A stretch of DNA of 64,000 nt from Asanoa ferruginea. Lineage in GTDB: Bacteria; Actinomycetota; Actinomycetes; Mycobacteriales; Micromonosporaceae. The stretch lies in assembly GCF_003387075.1 (NCBI RefSeq), contig NZ_QUMQ01000001.1, positions 6,262,001 to 6,326,000 on the forward strand. Direction: 5' to 3'. A program made the position numbers and the translations under genes. Each line of letters starts with the position of its first letter. Position 1 is the first letter of the stretch. Shown piece by piece: positions 42,405-51,404 of this stretch. Under the pieces are notes generated by a model. It was not told where the DNA came from. It saw nothing but the letters and a program-made list of their open reading frames with translations, and did not search any database.

Positions 42405-43573
42405 TACGCCGCCGGGGCCTCGATGACGATGGCCAGGCACATCTCGTCGGCGGTGCCCTCGCCCCAGACGACGTAGCGGGGCGGGAGCTTGCGCAGCGCC
42501 GGGAGCTGGCCGCGCAGCGCCGCGTCGTGGGTGCAGGTGACCCGGTAGGTGTCGCCGGGCTCGACGGTGACGCCCTCGCCGACCGGGCGCACGGCCTGGT
42601 CGTCGAAGTTGAAGGCCGGCACGTCGAGCAGGGTGCGGGCGCCCGGCTTGCCGGGGTTGAGCTCGACCTTGATCGAGCGGCCGAGCAGGTGCATGTGGCC
42701 GCCGACGCCGTAGAGGGTCGCCGGCCGGGTCACCCGGCGGGTGCACGACTGGGTCGGGCCGGGTTCGGAGCCGTCGCCGCACAGCTCGCGGAGCCAGTCG
42801 GCCCGGCCGCCGGCCTCAGGGCCGAACCGGCGCACGACGTCGGCGACCGCCGCGTCGCGCTCACAGAGCGGGCCGCTCTCGCCGGCGGCGCACGGCAGCT
42901 CCACCGCCGCGGGCAGCAGCGTCGTGCGCAACGGCGTGCGCGCACCGCTGGCCAACCGCAGCCGGATGCCGGAGCGGTCGGCGCCGCCCGGCTTCCCGCC
43001 GGTCGCGAGCAGGCTGTAGTGGATCTGCATGACCAGCAGGCTGCCCGGGTCGAGCTCGAAGCCGAGCCCGTCGGGATAGATCGTCTCGCCGCCGCCGGGT
43101 GCCCAGCTCGCCACCCACGACGGGTCGTCACCGACCCCGGCGTCGCCGAAACACTGCCAGCCGTCGCCCGGTGTCGAGGCGTCGTAGTCGCGCACGCGCG
43201 CGGCGTCGCCGGCCGGGATCCGGAAGAAGATCGCGTGGTGCACGATGTCGCGGTTCTGCGGCTCGAACTGGCTCCCGGTGAGGAACGCCGTCTCGGTCAG
43301 CTTCGGGTCGACCACGAAGCACCGGTATTCGTCGGCGTCGTCGCCGGGCGGGTCGGGCGTGAAGGGCCGCGCCAATCCCGTCTCGACGAACCGCTCGCCG
43401 GCCCGCAACGGCTGGCTGGCCGGGGGAGACCCGGTGTGGCCGGCGTGCCCAACAGCGGTCGTCGGCGCGGTCGCTGGCGTCGTCACCGGCCCGCCATTCC
43501 CGCAAGCCGCGACAGCGAGAACACAGACAGTGAGAATCGCGACCACGGGGGTACGGCGAGCGATGGGGGACAT
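42404..43573 (-). CDS. Copper type II (PHM/DBM-like) monooxygenase-related lipoprotein
   Basis: A 389-residue exported protein. MSPIARRTPVVAILTVCVLA followed by VAAC is a lipoprotein signal (Cys24), which fixes the start at 43573 rather than 126 bp upstream. The mature part resembles peptidylglycine/dopamine monooxygenases: DIVHHAIFFRI (His pair), LLVMQIHYS and GVGGHMHLLGR (HMH), the spacing expected for copper ligands. Such proteins hydroxylate substrates using copper and ascorbate or act as copper-binding relatives. It is coupled to the kinase-like gene at 41355 and divergent from the operon at 43822. Confidence 0.8.
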   Translation of the reverse strand: MSPIARRTPVVAILTVCVLAVAACGNGGPVTTPATAPTTAVGHAGHTGSPPASQPLRAGERFVETGLARPFTPDPPGDDADEYRCFVVDPKLTETAFLTGSQFEPQNRDIVHHAIFFRIPAGDAARVRDYDASTPGDGWQCFGDAGVGDDPSWVASWAPGGGETIYPDGLGFELDPGSLLVMQIHYSLLATGGKPGGADRSGIRLRLASGARTPLRTTLLPAAVELPCAAGESGPLCERDAAVADVVRRFGPEAGGRADWLRELCGDGSEPGPTQSCTRRVTRPATLYGVGGHMHLLGRSIKVELNPGKPGARTLLDVPAFNFDDQAVRPVGEGVTVEPGDTYRVTCTHDAALRGQLPALRKLPPRYVVWGEGTADEMCLAIVIEAPAA

Positions 43574-43745
43574 GTACGACAATGTATCCCTCAGAGCTCG
43601 TGGAAGGGCTCCGGCTCGGCGGCGATCCGCTTCGACATCAGACAGCAGCCGGGCGAGCTCCTCCGCCCGGCCGGCGTCGGTGGCGCGGCCTAACGTCACG
43701 GCGAAAGACCATCGACTGACCGATTTGCGTACTCAAGACCAGAAA

Positions 43746-43770
43746 TTTTCTTGCTCTTCAAGCAAGAAAA
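43746..43770. promoter_or_regulatory. AT-rich perfect hairpin/palindrome upstream of catabolic operon
   Basis: TTTTCTTGCT (43746-43755) and AGCAAGAAAA (43761-43770) form a perfect 10-bp inverted repeat around CTTCA. It abuts the 38-bp palindrome at 43771. Neither flanking gene ends here (they are divergent), so a regulator site is more likely than a terminator. Confidence 0.65.
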
Positions 43771-43808
43771 GTGTCGCCTACCGATTGTCGACAGTCGGTC
43801 GGCGACAC
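43771..43808. promoter_or_regulatory. 38-bp near-perfect palindrome, probable GntR operator
   Basis: Arms GTGTCGCC and GGCGACAC enclose an inner palindrome around TTGTCGACAG; 17 of 19 base pairs match. It ends 13 bp before the ATG of the first gene of the long operon. The TTGTCGACAG core is similar in style to sites of FadR-type GntR repressors, and the last operon gene (58910) encodes such a protein. The length suggests two overlapping dimer sites. Confidence 0.72.
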
Positions 43809-43821
43809 TACGGTCCTGATC

Positions 43822-44853
43822 ATGTCCGCGCGGCTTGGCGTTCTGATCGCCACTTACCTCGAAGCTGACCTGGTCCAACGGATCGCCTCCGTCGACCCGG
43901 CGGTCGATGTCATCTACGAGCCCGACCTGGTGCCGGTGCCGCGCTACGCCTCCGACCACACCGGCACGCCGCGCCAGCTCACCGCCGCCGAGCAGGAGCG
44001 TTGGGAGAAGGCGCTCGCCGCCGCCGACGTCGCGTTCGACTTCGACTGGCAGGCGCCCGCCGACCTTCCGACGCGCGCGCCGCGGCTGCGTTGGGTCCAG
44101 GCGACCAGTGCCGGCATCGGCGCGTTCGTGCAGCGCACCGGGCTCGACCGCACCGACCTGACGTTCACCACCGCCGCCGGCATCCACGCGACGCCGCTGG
44201 CCGAGTTCGCCGTGCTCGGCGCGCTGCACTTCGTCAAAGGCGTACCGCACCTGCGCGCACAGCAGACCGAACACCGGTGGCAGCGCTACACCACCGCGCA
44301 GCTCGCCGGCCGGACCGTCACCGTGGTCGGGCTCGGCGGGATCGGCCGCCGGGTCGTGGCCAGCTTCGCCGCGCTCGGCACCCGGGTGCTCGCCGTCGGC
44401 CGACCCGGGCGCGACTACGACCTGCCCGGCGCCGCGAGCGTCCACTCCACCGACGAGCTCGACGACCTGCTGCGCTGGACCGACGTGCTGGTGCTGTGCA
44501 CGCCGCTGACCGACCAGACCGCCGGACTGCTCTCGGCGGCCCGGATCGCCCGGCTCAAGCCCGGCGCCATCGTCGTCAACATCGGCCGCGGCCAGCTCGT
44601 CGACGAGCCCGCGCTGATCGAGGCGCTGCGCACCAAGGCGATCACCGGTGCCGCCCTCGACGTCTTCACCACCGAGCCCCTGCCGGCCGACTCGCCCTTG
44701 TGGGACCTCGACAACGTGCTCGTCTCACCGCACTCGGCGTCCACCGTGGACACCGAGAACGCGGCCATCACCGACCTGTTCAACGACAACCTGCGGCGCT
44801 ATCTCGACGGCCGCGGGCTGCGCAACCTCTACCAGCGGGAGTTGGGCTACTGA
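43822..44853 (+). CDS. D-2-hydroxyacid dehydrogenase family protein
   Basis: A 343-residue NAD-dependent D-2-hydroxyacid dehydrogenase. VVGLGGIGRRV is the Rossmann loop, VVNIGRGQLVD carries the catalytic Arg, EPLPADSPLW the Glu and SPHSAS the His. It probably interconverts a 2-keto and a D-2-hydroxy acid, which would link it to the transaminase in the same operon. ATG at 43822 is preferred; the in-frame upstream ATG-like start at 43771 lies inside the palindrome. First gene of the operon, 1 bp before the DapA-like start. Confidence 0.9.
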   Translation: MSARLGVLIATYLEADLVQRIASVDPAVDVIYEPDLVPVPRYASDHTGTPRQLTAAEQERWEKALAAADVAFDFDWQAPADLPTRAPRLRWVQATSAGIGAFVQRTGLDRTDLTFTTAAGIHATPLAEFAVLGALHFVKGVPHLRAQQTEHRWQRYTTAQLAGRTVTVVGLGGIGRRVVASFAALGTRVLAVGRPGRDYDLPGAASVHSTDELDDLLRWTDVLVLCTPLTDQTAGLLSAARIARLKPGAIVVNIGRGQLVDEPALIEALRTKAITGAALDVFTTEPLPADSPLWDLDNVLVSPHSASTVDTENAAITDLFNDNLRRYLDGRGLRNLYQRELGY

Positions 44854-44854
44854 C

Positions 44855-45763
44855 ATGACCGACCTGACCGGCACCTGGTATATCAGCCCGACCCCGTTCA
44901 CCGACGACGGCGCCGTCGACACCGACAGCCTTCGCCGGATCGTCGACGCGGCCGCCTCCTGGGGCGCCGACGGCATCACCATCCTCGGCGTGATGGGCGA
45001 GGTCGCCGACCTCACCGCCGCCGAGCGGGAGACGGTGCTGTCGACCATCGCCGCGGCCGCGAACAACACGATCCCGTTCGCCGTCGGGTGTTCGGCGCCG
45101 GCCGCCGCCGTGGTCCGCGCCAACGTGGCCCGCGCCGTCGAACAGGGTGCCAGTGCCGTGATGGTGGCGGCGCCGGCGCTGCTCAAGGACACCGACCAGA
45201 TCGCCGGGTTCTACCGCGCCGCCGTCGGCGACAGCCCCGTGCCGGTCATCGTCCAGGACGAGCCCGCCGCGACCGGTGTCACGCTGCCGGTCTCCGCCCT
45301 GCTGGCCGCCCTCGACGCGGCCGGCAGCACGGTCGTCAAGCTCGAGGACCCGCCCACGCCGCCGAAGATCGGCCGGCTGCTCGCGCAGCGGCCCGAGCTG
45401 ACCGTGTTCGGCGGGCTGGGCGGCGTGAGCGCCTACTCGGAACTGCGCCGCGGTGCGGCCGGGACGATGACCGGCTTCGCCTACCCGGAGATCCTCAAGG
45501 CGATCCGGGTGGCGTTCGCGGCCGGCGACCTCGCCCGGGCCGCCGCGCTCAACGACCGCTTCCTGCCCTACCTGGTCTTCGAGGGCCAGCTCAAGGTCGG
45601 CCTGGGCATCCGCAAGGAGGTGCTGCGCCGCCGTGGCGTGCTGACCACCGCCCGGACCCGCGCGCTCAACCCGCTGCCGGACCCGGCCACCCTCGCCGAA
45701 CTCGACGACGTGCTGGCCCGCGTGGGCCTCACGCCGAGCGTCGAACCCCTGGAGCTGGCGTGA
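44855..45763 (+). CDS. Dihydrodipicolinate synthase/N-acetylneuraminate lyase family protein
   Basis: A 302-residue class I aldolase-fold protein: ISPTPFTDDG at the start, GVMGEVADLTAAER (the family GxxGE motif), VIVQDEP, and VVKLEDPP with the Schiff-base Lys. It condenses or cleaves an aldehyde with pyruvate or a similar keto acid. Its place among hydroxyacid dehydrogenase, SDR and aminotransferase genes suggests catabolism rather than lysine synthesis. ATG at 44855 follows the previous stop by one base; the stop overlaps the SDR GTG. Confidence 0.88.
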   Translation: MTDLTGTWYISPTPFTDDGAVDTDSLRRIVDAAASWGADGITILGVMGEVADLTAAERETVLSTIAAAANNTIPFAVGCSAPAAAVVRANVARAVEQGASAVMVAAPALLKDTDQIAGFYRAAVGDSPVPVIVQDEPAATGVTLPVSALLAALDAAGSTVVKLEDPPTPPKIGRLLAQRPELTVFGGLGGVSAYSELRRGAAGTMTGFAYPEILKAIRVAFAAGDLARAAALNDRFLPYLVFEGQLKVGLGIRKEVLRRRGVLTTARTRALNPLPDPATLAELDDVLARVGLTPSVEPLELA

Positions 45764-46533
45764 CCACCGCACTCGTGGGCGGCGCCAGCGCCGGGCTGGG
45801 CGCGGCGATCGCCGAGCGACTCGCCGCCGACGGCAACGACCTGCTGCTCTGGTCGCGCAGCACGGAGCGCCTCGACCCGATCGCGGCGACGCTGCACGCG
45901 CGACACGGCGTCAAGGTGCACACGGTCGCGGCCGACGCCGCCGATCCGACAGCCGCGGCCACCGTCGCCGACCGCGCAGAGGAGCTCTTCGGCGGCGTCG
46001 ACATCTGCGTGCTCAACGCCGGCGGCCCGCCACCGGCGACCGCGGACAAGACCAACGCCGACGACTGGCGCAAAGCGCTCCAGCTCCTCACCATCACCCC
46101 GATCGACCTCGCCACCCGCCTGCTGCCCGGCATGCGCGAGCGCGGGCACGGCCGGATCGTCGCGGTGCTCTCCTCGGGCGTACGCGAACCGCTCCCGAAC
46201 CTGACCTACTCCAACAGTGGCCGCGCCGCGCTCGCCGCCTGGATCAAGACGGCCGGCCGCGAGGTCGCCGCCGACGGCGTCACCGTCAACGGCGTGGTGC
46301 CGGGCCGGATCGACACCGACCGGGTCGCGCAACTCGACGCCGCGGCCGCCAAGCGCACGGGCACCGACGAGGCGAGCGTCCGGGCGGCCAGCATCGCGAC
46401 GATCCCGGCCGGGCGCTACGGCGACCCGCAGGAGTTCGCGGCCGTCGTCGGCTTCCTCGCCGGGCCCACGTCGTCCTATGTCACCGCGAGCCTGCTGTCC
46501 TGCGACGGCGGCCTGATGCGGAGCATGACGTGA
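45760..46533 (+). CDS. SDR family oxidoreductase
   Basis: A 257-residue SDR: ALVGGASAGLGAAIAERLAA, VLNAGGPP (NAGG as in 3-oxoacyl reductase relatives), VLSSGVREPLPNLTYSNSGR. The catalytic Tyr is followed by SNSGR instead of the usual xxxK, so Lys is replaced by Arg or shifted; activity may be unusual. GTG at 45760 overlaps the previous stop, and its end overlaps the aminotransferase GTG. Middle of the operon. Confidence 0.83.
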   Translation: MTTALVGGASAGLGAAIAERLAADGNDLLLWSRSTERLDPIAATLHARHGVKVHTVAADAADPTAAATVADRAEELFGGVDICVLNAGGPPPATADKTNADDWRKALQLLTITPIDLATRLLPGMRERGHGRIVAVLSSGVREPLPNLTYSNSGRAALAAWIKTAGREVAADGVTVNGVVPGRIDTDRVAQLDAAAAKRTGTDEASVRAASIATIPAGRYGDPQEFAAVVGFLAGPTSSYVTASLLSCDGGLMRSMT

Positions 46534-47702
46534 CCGGCCCGCGGATCTCCGCCGAGGTCACCGCCACGCCCGCATCCGGCATCCGGGCGCTGGCCAACGC
46601 CGCCTGGGCGCACCCGGGCGCCGTGCACCTCGAGTTCGGCGAGCCCGACTTCGACACGCCGGCACACGTCGTGGCCGCCGCCGACGCGGCCGCCCGCACG
46701 GGCCAGACGCGTTACGGCCCCAGCGCCGGCCTGCCGGCGATGCGGGCGGCCATCACGGAGAAGCTCGCCCGGGACAACGGTTTGCCGGACGTCGAGCCCG
46801 GCCGCACGGTCGTCACCGCCGGCGGTGTCGGCGCGCTGACGGCCGCCTACCGCGCGCTGCTGGAGCCGGGCGACGAGATCCTGGTGCCCGATCCGGGCTG
46901 GACCAACTTCACCACGATCGCCACGATGCTCGGTGCCACCGCCCGGGGCTACCGGCTGGTCGCGGCGGACAACTTCGGGCCCGACTACGACCATCTCGCG
47001 TCGCTGGTCGGGCCGCGTACCAAAGCGATCCTGGTCAACTCGCCGGCCAACCCGGTGGGCTACCAATGGACCGCCGGGCAGCTCGCCGAGCTGGGCGCCT
47101 GGGCCAACCGGCACGGGCTGTGCGTCGTCTCCGACGAGTGCTACGACCAACTCTGGCTGGACGAGCCGGCCACCACGTTCACCGTCGCGGCGCCGGACAC
47201 CCCGGCAGTCACGGTGTTCTCCCTATCCAAAAGCTATGCGATGACGGGCTGGCGGCTCGGCTACGCGGTCACCGGCGGCCCGGGGGCCGACCGGCTCGCC
47301 GCGGCGCTGGGCCGGGTGCAGGAGGCGACCGTCTCCTGTGTCAGCACGCCCACCCAGCACGCCGGGATCGCCGCACTGACCGGCCCGCAGGACGGGGTCG
47401 GCCGGATGCGTGCGGCCTACCGGCAACGCCGGGACGCCGCCGTCGAGCGGGCGGCGACGCTCGGCCTCGACGCGGTCCGCCCGGCCGGCGCGTTCTACCT
47501 GTGGCTCGCCGTGCCGTCGGTCACCGACAGCGCGACGTTCGCACTTGACCTGTTGCGCGACAGGGGCGTCGCGCTCGCACCCGGCATCGCCTTCGGCGCG
47601 GCGGGCGAGTCCCGCCTGCGCCTTTCGCTCGCCGCCCGATCCGAAGACATCGACCTGGGACTCACCGGCCTGGCCGGCTTCCTGGGCGTCCGTCCCACAT
47701 AA
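46530..47702 (+). CDS. Class I/II pyridoxal-phosphate aminotransferase
   Basis: A 390-residue fold-type I aminotransferase. LEFGEPDFDTP at the N terminus, NSPANPVGYQW for the substrate carboxylate and PLP, SDECYDQLW (PLP Asp/Tyr) and FSLSKSYAMTGWRLGY with the PLP-binding Lys. Arg in LRLSLA binds the substrate carboxylate. It may deaminate an amino acid released from the imported compound to a keto acid for the dehydrogenase at 43822. GTG start overlaps the SDR stop. Confidence 0.92.
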   Translation: MTGPRISAEVTATPASGIRALANAAWAHPGAVHLEFGEPDFDTPAHVVAAADAAARTGQTRYGPSAGLPAMRAAITEKLARDNGLPDVEPGRTVVTAGGVGALTAAYRALLEPGDEILVPDPGWTNFTTIATMLGATARGYRLVAADNFGPDYDHLASLVGPRTKAILVNSPANPVGYQWTAGQLAELGAWANRHGLCVVSDECYDQLWLDEPATTFTVAAPDTPAVTVFSLSKSYAMTGWRLGYAVTGGPGADRLAAALGRVQEATVSCVSTPTQHAGIAALTGPQDGVGRMRAAYRQRRDAAVERAATLGLDAVRPAGAFYLWLAVPSVTDSATFALDLLRDRGVALAPGIAFGAAGESRLRLSLAARSEDIDLGLTGLAGFLGVRPT

Positions 47703-47716
47703 GAGATGGAGCGCAC

Positions 47717-49351
47717 GTGATACGCAAACCCCTCCGGCCGGTCCTCGGCGTGCTGCTCGCCGGCACGCTCGCGGTCACCGCCGCCTGTGCCGGCAACAGC
47801 AACGACTCGTCCACCGGCGCGGCCGGCTCCGGCTCGGGCACCGAGCCGCGCTTCGGCCAGACGATGACGGTCGCCTACAAGAGCGACCCGAAGACCTTCG
47901 ACCCGGCAGTGTGCTACGACGCCACCTGCTGGAACAACATGCGGATGATGTACGACCGGCTGTACGACTACGTCGGCGACACCATGGAGATCGAGGCGCA
48001 GGCCGCGGCCGACATGCCGCAGGTCAGCCAGGACGGCCTCACCTACACCGTGAAGCTGCGCTCCGGCATGACGTTCACCGACGGCAAGCCGGTGACCGCA
48101 GCCGACGTCGTCTACTCCTTCGACCGGATCCTCGACCCGGCCACGAAGTCGCCGGTGGCGAGCTTCTGGACCGGCGTCAAGGGCGCGGCCGACTACGCGA
48201 AGAACACCGCGACCCCGCTGACCGGCATCACCGCGGTCGACGACAGCACCGTGCAGATCCAGCTGACCGCGCCGAACAGCGCGTTCAAGTATGTGCTGGC
48301 GATGCCGCACGCGTCGATCATCGAGAAGGACTCGGCCAGCAAGCCGATCGGGTCCGGCCCGTTCGTGCTCGACCACTTCACGCCCGGCTCGGAGATCGTG
48401 GTCAACCGCAACGCCAAGTACTGGGACTCGCCGAAGCCCTATGTGGACAAGGTCGTCGAGAAGCTCGGCGTCGACCCGCACGTGCAGCTCCTCGAGCTGC
48501 AGAAGGGTCAGATCGACCTGATGGGCGACCCGATCCCGGCCGCCGACTACCTCCAGGTCAGCAACGACGCCTCGCTCAAGGCGCAGACGAAGACGATCGT
48601 CAAGCCGTCGACCTACTACGTCACGATGAACACGAAGATGAAGCCCTTCGACAACCCGAAGGTGCGCGAGGCCGTCTCCTACGCGTTCGACCGCAGCTTC
48701 CTGCTCAAGCTCGTCGCGGGTCAGGGCGAGGTGGCCAACGAATACCTGCCCAAGGGGATCACCGGCTACACCTCCGACAAGCTGGTGCACGACCAGGACA
48801 TCGCGAAGGCCAAGCAGCTGCTGACCGAGGCCGGTTACCCCAACGGCTTCGAGACCACGATGTATTCCTGGAACACCGACCCGTGGACCGCGCTGCTGCC
48901 GCAGCTCCAGCAGGATCTGGGCAAGATCGGCATCAAGGTCAACGCCCAGCCGATCCAGCAGAGCGCGTTCTTCGAGCTGGCCGCGACGCCCAACAAGGCG
49001 CCGATGACGCTGACGTTCTGGGTGGCCGACTACCCCGACGGCAGTGACTTCTACCAGGCGCTGCTGTCCTGTGCCTCGGCCGTGCCGGGCGCGCAGAACT
49101 ACTCGTTCTACTGCAACAAGGACGTCGACAGCCTGGTCAACCAGGCCCTCGCCGCTTCCACTGTGGACGAGGCCAACAAGCTCTACACCCAGGCGACCAC
49201 GAAGATGCTCGCCGACAACCCGGTCGTTCCGCTCTACTACGGCTCCAAGACCGAGGTGTTCGGCAAGACGGTCGGCGGTTACCACTCCCAGCCGATCTGG
49301 GGTTGGGACATGACCAACTACTGGAAGACCACCGGCACGGCAAGCCGCTGA
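47717..49351 (+). CDS. Peptide-type ABC transporter substrate-binding lipoprotein
   Basis: A 544-residue SBP_bac_5 (DppA/OppA-type) protein. The signal LRPVLGVLLAGTLAVTAAC ends in a lipobox cysteine, so it is anchored outside the membrane. Family motifs: PKTFDPAVCYDATCWNNMRM near the N terminus and DGLTYTVKLRSGMTFTDGKP. It captures the ligand for the permease encoded next. GTG start at 47717 with GAGATGGAG upstream. A stable hairpin after the stop may adjust expression relative to the membrane genes. Confidence 0.93.
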   Translation: MIRKPLRPVLGVLLAGTLAVTAACAGNSNDSSTGAAGSGSGTEPRFGQTMTVAYKSDPKTFDPAVCYDATCWNNMRMMYDRLYDYVGDTMEIEAQAAADMPQVSQDGLTYTVKLRSGMTFTDGKPVTAADVVYSFDRILDPATKSPVASFWTGVKGAADYAKNTATPLTGITAVDDSTVQIQLTAPNSAFKYVLAMPHASIIEKDSASKPIGSGPFVLDHFTPGSEIVVNRNAKYWDSPKPYVDKVVEKLGVDPHVQLLELQKGQIDLMGDPIPAADYLQVSNDASLKAQTKTIVKPSTYYVTMNTKMKPFDNPKVREAVSYAFDRSFLLKLVAGQGEVANEYLPKGITGYTSDKLVHDQDIAKAKQLLTEAGYPNGFETTMYSWNTDPWTALLPQLQQDLGKIGIKVNAQPIQQSAFFELAATPNKAPMTLTFWVADYPDGSDFYQALLSCASAVPGAQNYSFYCNKDVDSLVNQALAASTVDEANKLYTQATTKMLADNPVVPLYYGSKTEVFGKTVGGYHSQPIWGWDMTNYWKTTGTASR

Positions 49352-49362
49352 CCTTCCCCTCC

Positions 49363-49414
49363 GGCGATGCGGCCCGCGCCACGATCCCTTCTCCGCGGCG
49401 CGGACCGCATCGCC
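49363..49414 (+). promoter_or_regulatory. Intercistronic hairpin after the substrate-binding-protein gene
   Basis: An 18-bp inverted repeat with one mismatch: GGCGATGCGGCCCGCGCC (49363-49380) against 49397-49414, with a 16-nt loop. It lies between the binding-protein gene and the ATPase gene, where RNA structures often protect or partly terminate mRNA so that the binding protein is made in excess. Confidence 0.72.
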
Positions 49415-49443
49415 ACCCACCCCTCATCAACCAAGGGAACCCG

Positions 49444-50424
49444 ATGACAGCCATCCTCGAAGTCGACGACCTCACCGTCGACTTCACCCGGCAAGGAGCG
49501 CGCACGACCGCGGTCCGCGGGGTCTCGCTGCGCGTCGCGGCGGGCGAGCGGGTCGGCATCGTCGGCGAGTCCGGGTCCGGCAAGTCGGTCACCGCACAGG
49601 CGGTGATGCGGCTGCTACCGCCGACCGCCGCGGTCGGCGGCCAGATCCGGTTCGCCGGGCAGGACGTGCTGGGCTTCGACCCGGCCCGCCTGGCCGCCTG
49701 GCGCGGCGCCGACATTGCCATGGTGTTCCAGGACCCGATGTCGAGCCTCAACCCGCTGCTGCGGGTCGGCACGCAGATCACCGAGGGCCTGCGCCGGCAT
49801 CGCGGGCTCGGCAAGGCCGCCGCCCGCGCGGAGGCCGTGCGGCTGCTGCGGCTGGTCGGCATCGACGACGCCGAGCGCCGCCTCGACGACTACCCGCACG
49901 CGTTCAGCGGCGGCATGCGCCAGCGGGTCTGCATCGCCATCGCCGCCGCGTGCACCCCCAAGCTGATCATCGCCGACGAGCCCACCACCGCCCTCGACGT
50001 CACCGTCCAGGCCCAGGTGCTCGACCTGCTCGACGAGCTCACCGAGCAGCACGACACCGCGACCATCCTGGTCAGCCACGACCTCGGCGTCATCTCCAGC
50101 TTCTGCGACCGGATCCTGGTCATGTACGCCGGCCAGGTCGTCGAGGCCGGCCCGACCGACGACATCGTGGCCGCGCCGGCACACCCGTACACCCGGGCGT
50201 TGTTGGATTCGATTCCCCGGCTCGTCGGTGACCTGCCGCGCCGGCTGCCGACGGTCCCGGGTTCCCCGCCGTTCGGCGACGTGCCGACCGGCTCGTGCGC
50301 GTTCGCCGACCGCTGCCCGCACGCCCAGGACCTCTGCCGCACCGAGGCGCCGGCGACGAGGTCCACCGGGCCCCGCACCGCCGCGGCTTGCCACTTCCCA
50401 TTGACGTTGGAGGCGAAGCGATGA
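49444..50424 (+). CDS. Peptide-type ABC transporter ATP-binding protein (DppD-like)
   Basis: A 326-residue ATPase with Walker [14 protein letters not shown]-loop [11 protein letters not shown], signature SGGMRQR, Walker [13 protein letters not shown] and the oligopeptide-type C-terminal extension with cysteines ([14 protein letters not shown]) that in DppD/OppD relatives bind an Fe-S cluster. ATG at 49444 was chosen over the longer ORF, which would cover the hairpin. It overlaps the second ATPase by 4 bp. Confidence 0.93.
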   Translation: MTAILEVDDLTVDFTRQGARTTAVRGVSLRVAAGERVGIVGESGSGKSVTAQAVMRLLPPTAAVGGQIRFAGQDVLGFDPARLAAWRGADIAMVFQDPMSSLNPLLRVGTQITEGLRRHRGLGKAAARAEAVRLLRLVGIDDAERRLDDYPHAFSGGMRQRVCIAIAAACTPKLIIADEPTTALDVTVQAQVLDLLDELTEQHDTATILVSHDLGVISSFCDRILVMYAGQVVEAGPTDDIVAAPAHPYTRALLDSIPRLVGDLPRRLPTVPGSPPFGDVPTGSCAFADRCPHAQDLCRTEAPATRSTGPRTAAACHFPLTLEAKR

Positions 50425-51404
50425 GCGTCGTCGCCGTGCGGGACCTGACCGTGCGCTACCCCCGCCGAGGTGCCTTCCGCAAAGCCGAGTTGACCGCCGT
50501 CGACGCCGTCAGCTTCGCCATCGAGGCCGGCCGGACGCTCGGCCTGGCCGGCGAGTCCGGTTCCGGCAAGAGCAGCGTCGCCCGCGCCCTGATGCGGGTG
50601 CACGACCCCGCGTCCGGCTCGGTCCAGGTCGCCGGCCGGGAGGTGACCACCCTGCGGGGCGGCGCGCTGCGAAAGTTCCGGGCACACATGCAGATGGTCT
50701 TCCAGGACCCCTACGACTCGCTCAACCCGCGCCTCACCGCGGGTGAGAACGTCGGCGAGGCGCTGACCGCGGCCGGCGTGCCCCGGCCCGACCAGGTGAG
50801 CCGGACCCGCGAGCTGTTCGACCGGGTCGGGCTGCCGGCCGCGTTCACCGGCCGCTACCCGCACCAGCTCTCCGGTGGCCAGCGTCAGCGGGTGTCGATC
50901 GCCCGTGCGCTCGCCGTCGGGCCGCAGGTGCTGGTCTGCGACGAGGCCGTCTCCGCGCTCGACGTCTCGGTCCGCGCGCAGATCCTCAACCTGCTCAAGG
51001 ACCTCCAGGAGGCCGACGGGCTGGCCTACCTGTTCATCTCGCACGACATGTCGACGCTGCGGTTCATCGCCGACGACGTGGCGATCATGTATCAGGGCCG
51101 GATCGTCGAGCTCGCCAGTTCCGCCGAGGTCTTCGCGAACCCGCGCCACCCCTACACCCGGGCGCTGCTCGCCGCGATCCCGGAGCCGGGCGCCGGCCGC
51201 CGGCACCGGCGCGGCGTCGTCCGCGGCGAGGCACCACCCGCGGACGCCGAGCTGACCGGCTGCGCGTTCGCACCGCGCTGCCCGCTGGCCACCGAGATCT
51301 GCCGCGTCGAGCGCCCCGCGCTGGTTGAAGACGCGGCCGGGCACCGGGCCGCCTGCCATCACGCCGACGCGGTCCCGACCGCCATCGAGGGGAGCACCAA
51401 GTGA
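50421..51404 (+). CDS. Peptide-type ABC transporter ATP-binding protein (DppF-like)
   Basis: A 327-residue ATPase: Walker [27 protein letters not shown], signature SGGQRQR, Walker [16 protein letters not shown]-terminal [14 protein letters not shown] cluster motif. It pairs with the preceding ATPase to energise the importer. ATG at 50421 overlaps the previous stop (ATGA); its stop overlaps the permease GTG (GTGA). Confidence 0.93.
   Translation: MSVVAVRDLTVRYPRRGAFRKAELTAVDAVSFAIEAGRTLGLAGESGSGKSSVARALMRVHDPASGSVQVAGREVTTLRGGALRKFRAHMQMVFQDPYDSLNPRLTAGENVGEALTAAGVPRPDQVSRTRELFDRVGLPAAFTGRYPHQLSGGQRQRVSIARALAVGPQVLVCDEAVSALDVSVRAQILNLLKDLQEADGLAYLFISHDMSTLRFIADDVAIMYQGRIVELASSAEVFANPRHPYTRALLAAIPEPGAGRRHRRGVVRGEAPPADAELTGCAFAPRCPLATEICRVERPALVEDAAGHRAACHHADAVPTAIEGSTK

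Noticed and set aside
43771-43821. Earlier in-frame start for the D-2-hydroxyacid dehydrogenase
   Set aside because: It would translate the 38-bp palindrome into MSPTDCRQSVGDTT, which is not family sequence; the ATG at 43822 fits the protein and leaves the operator free.
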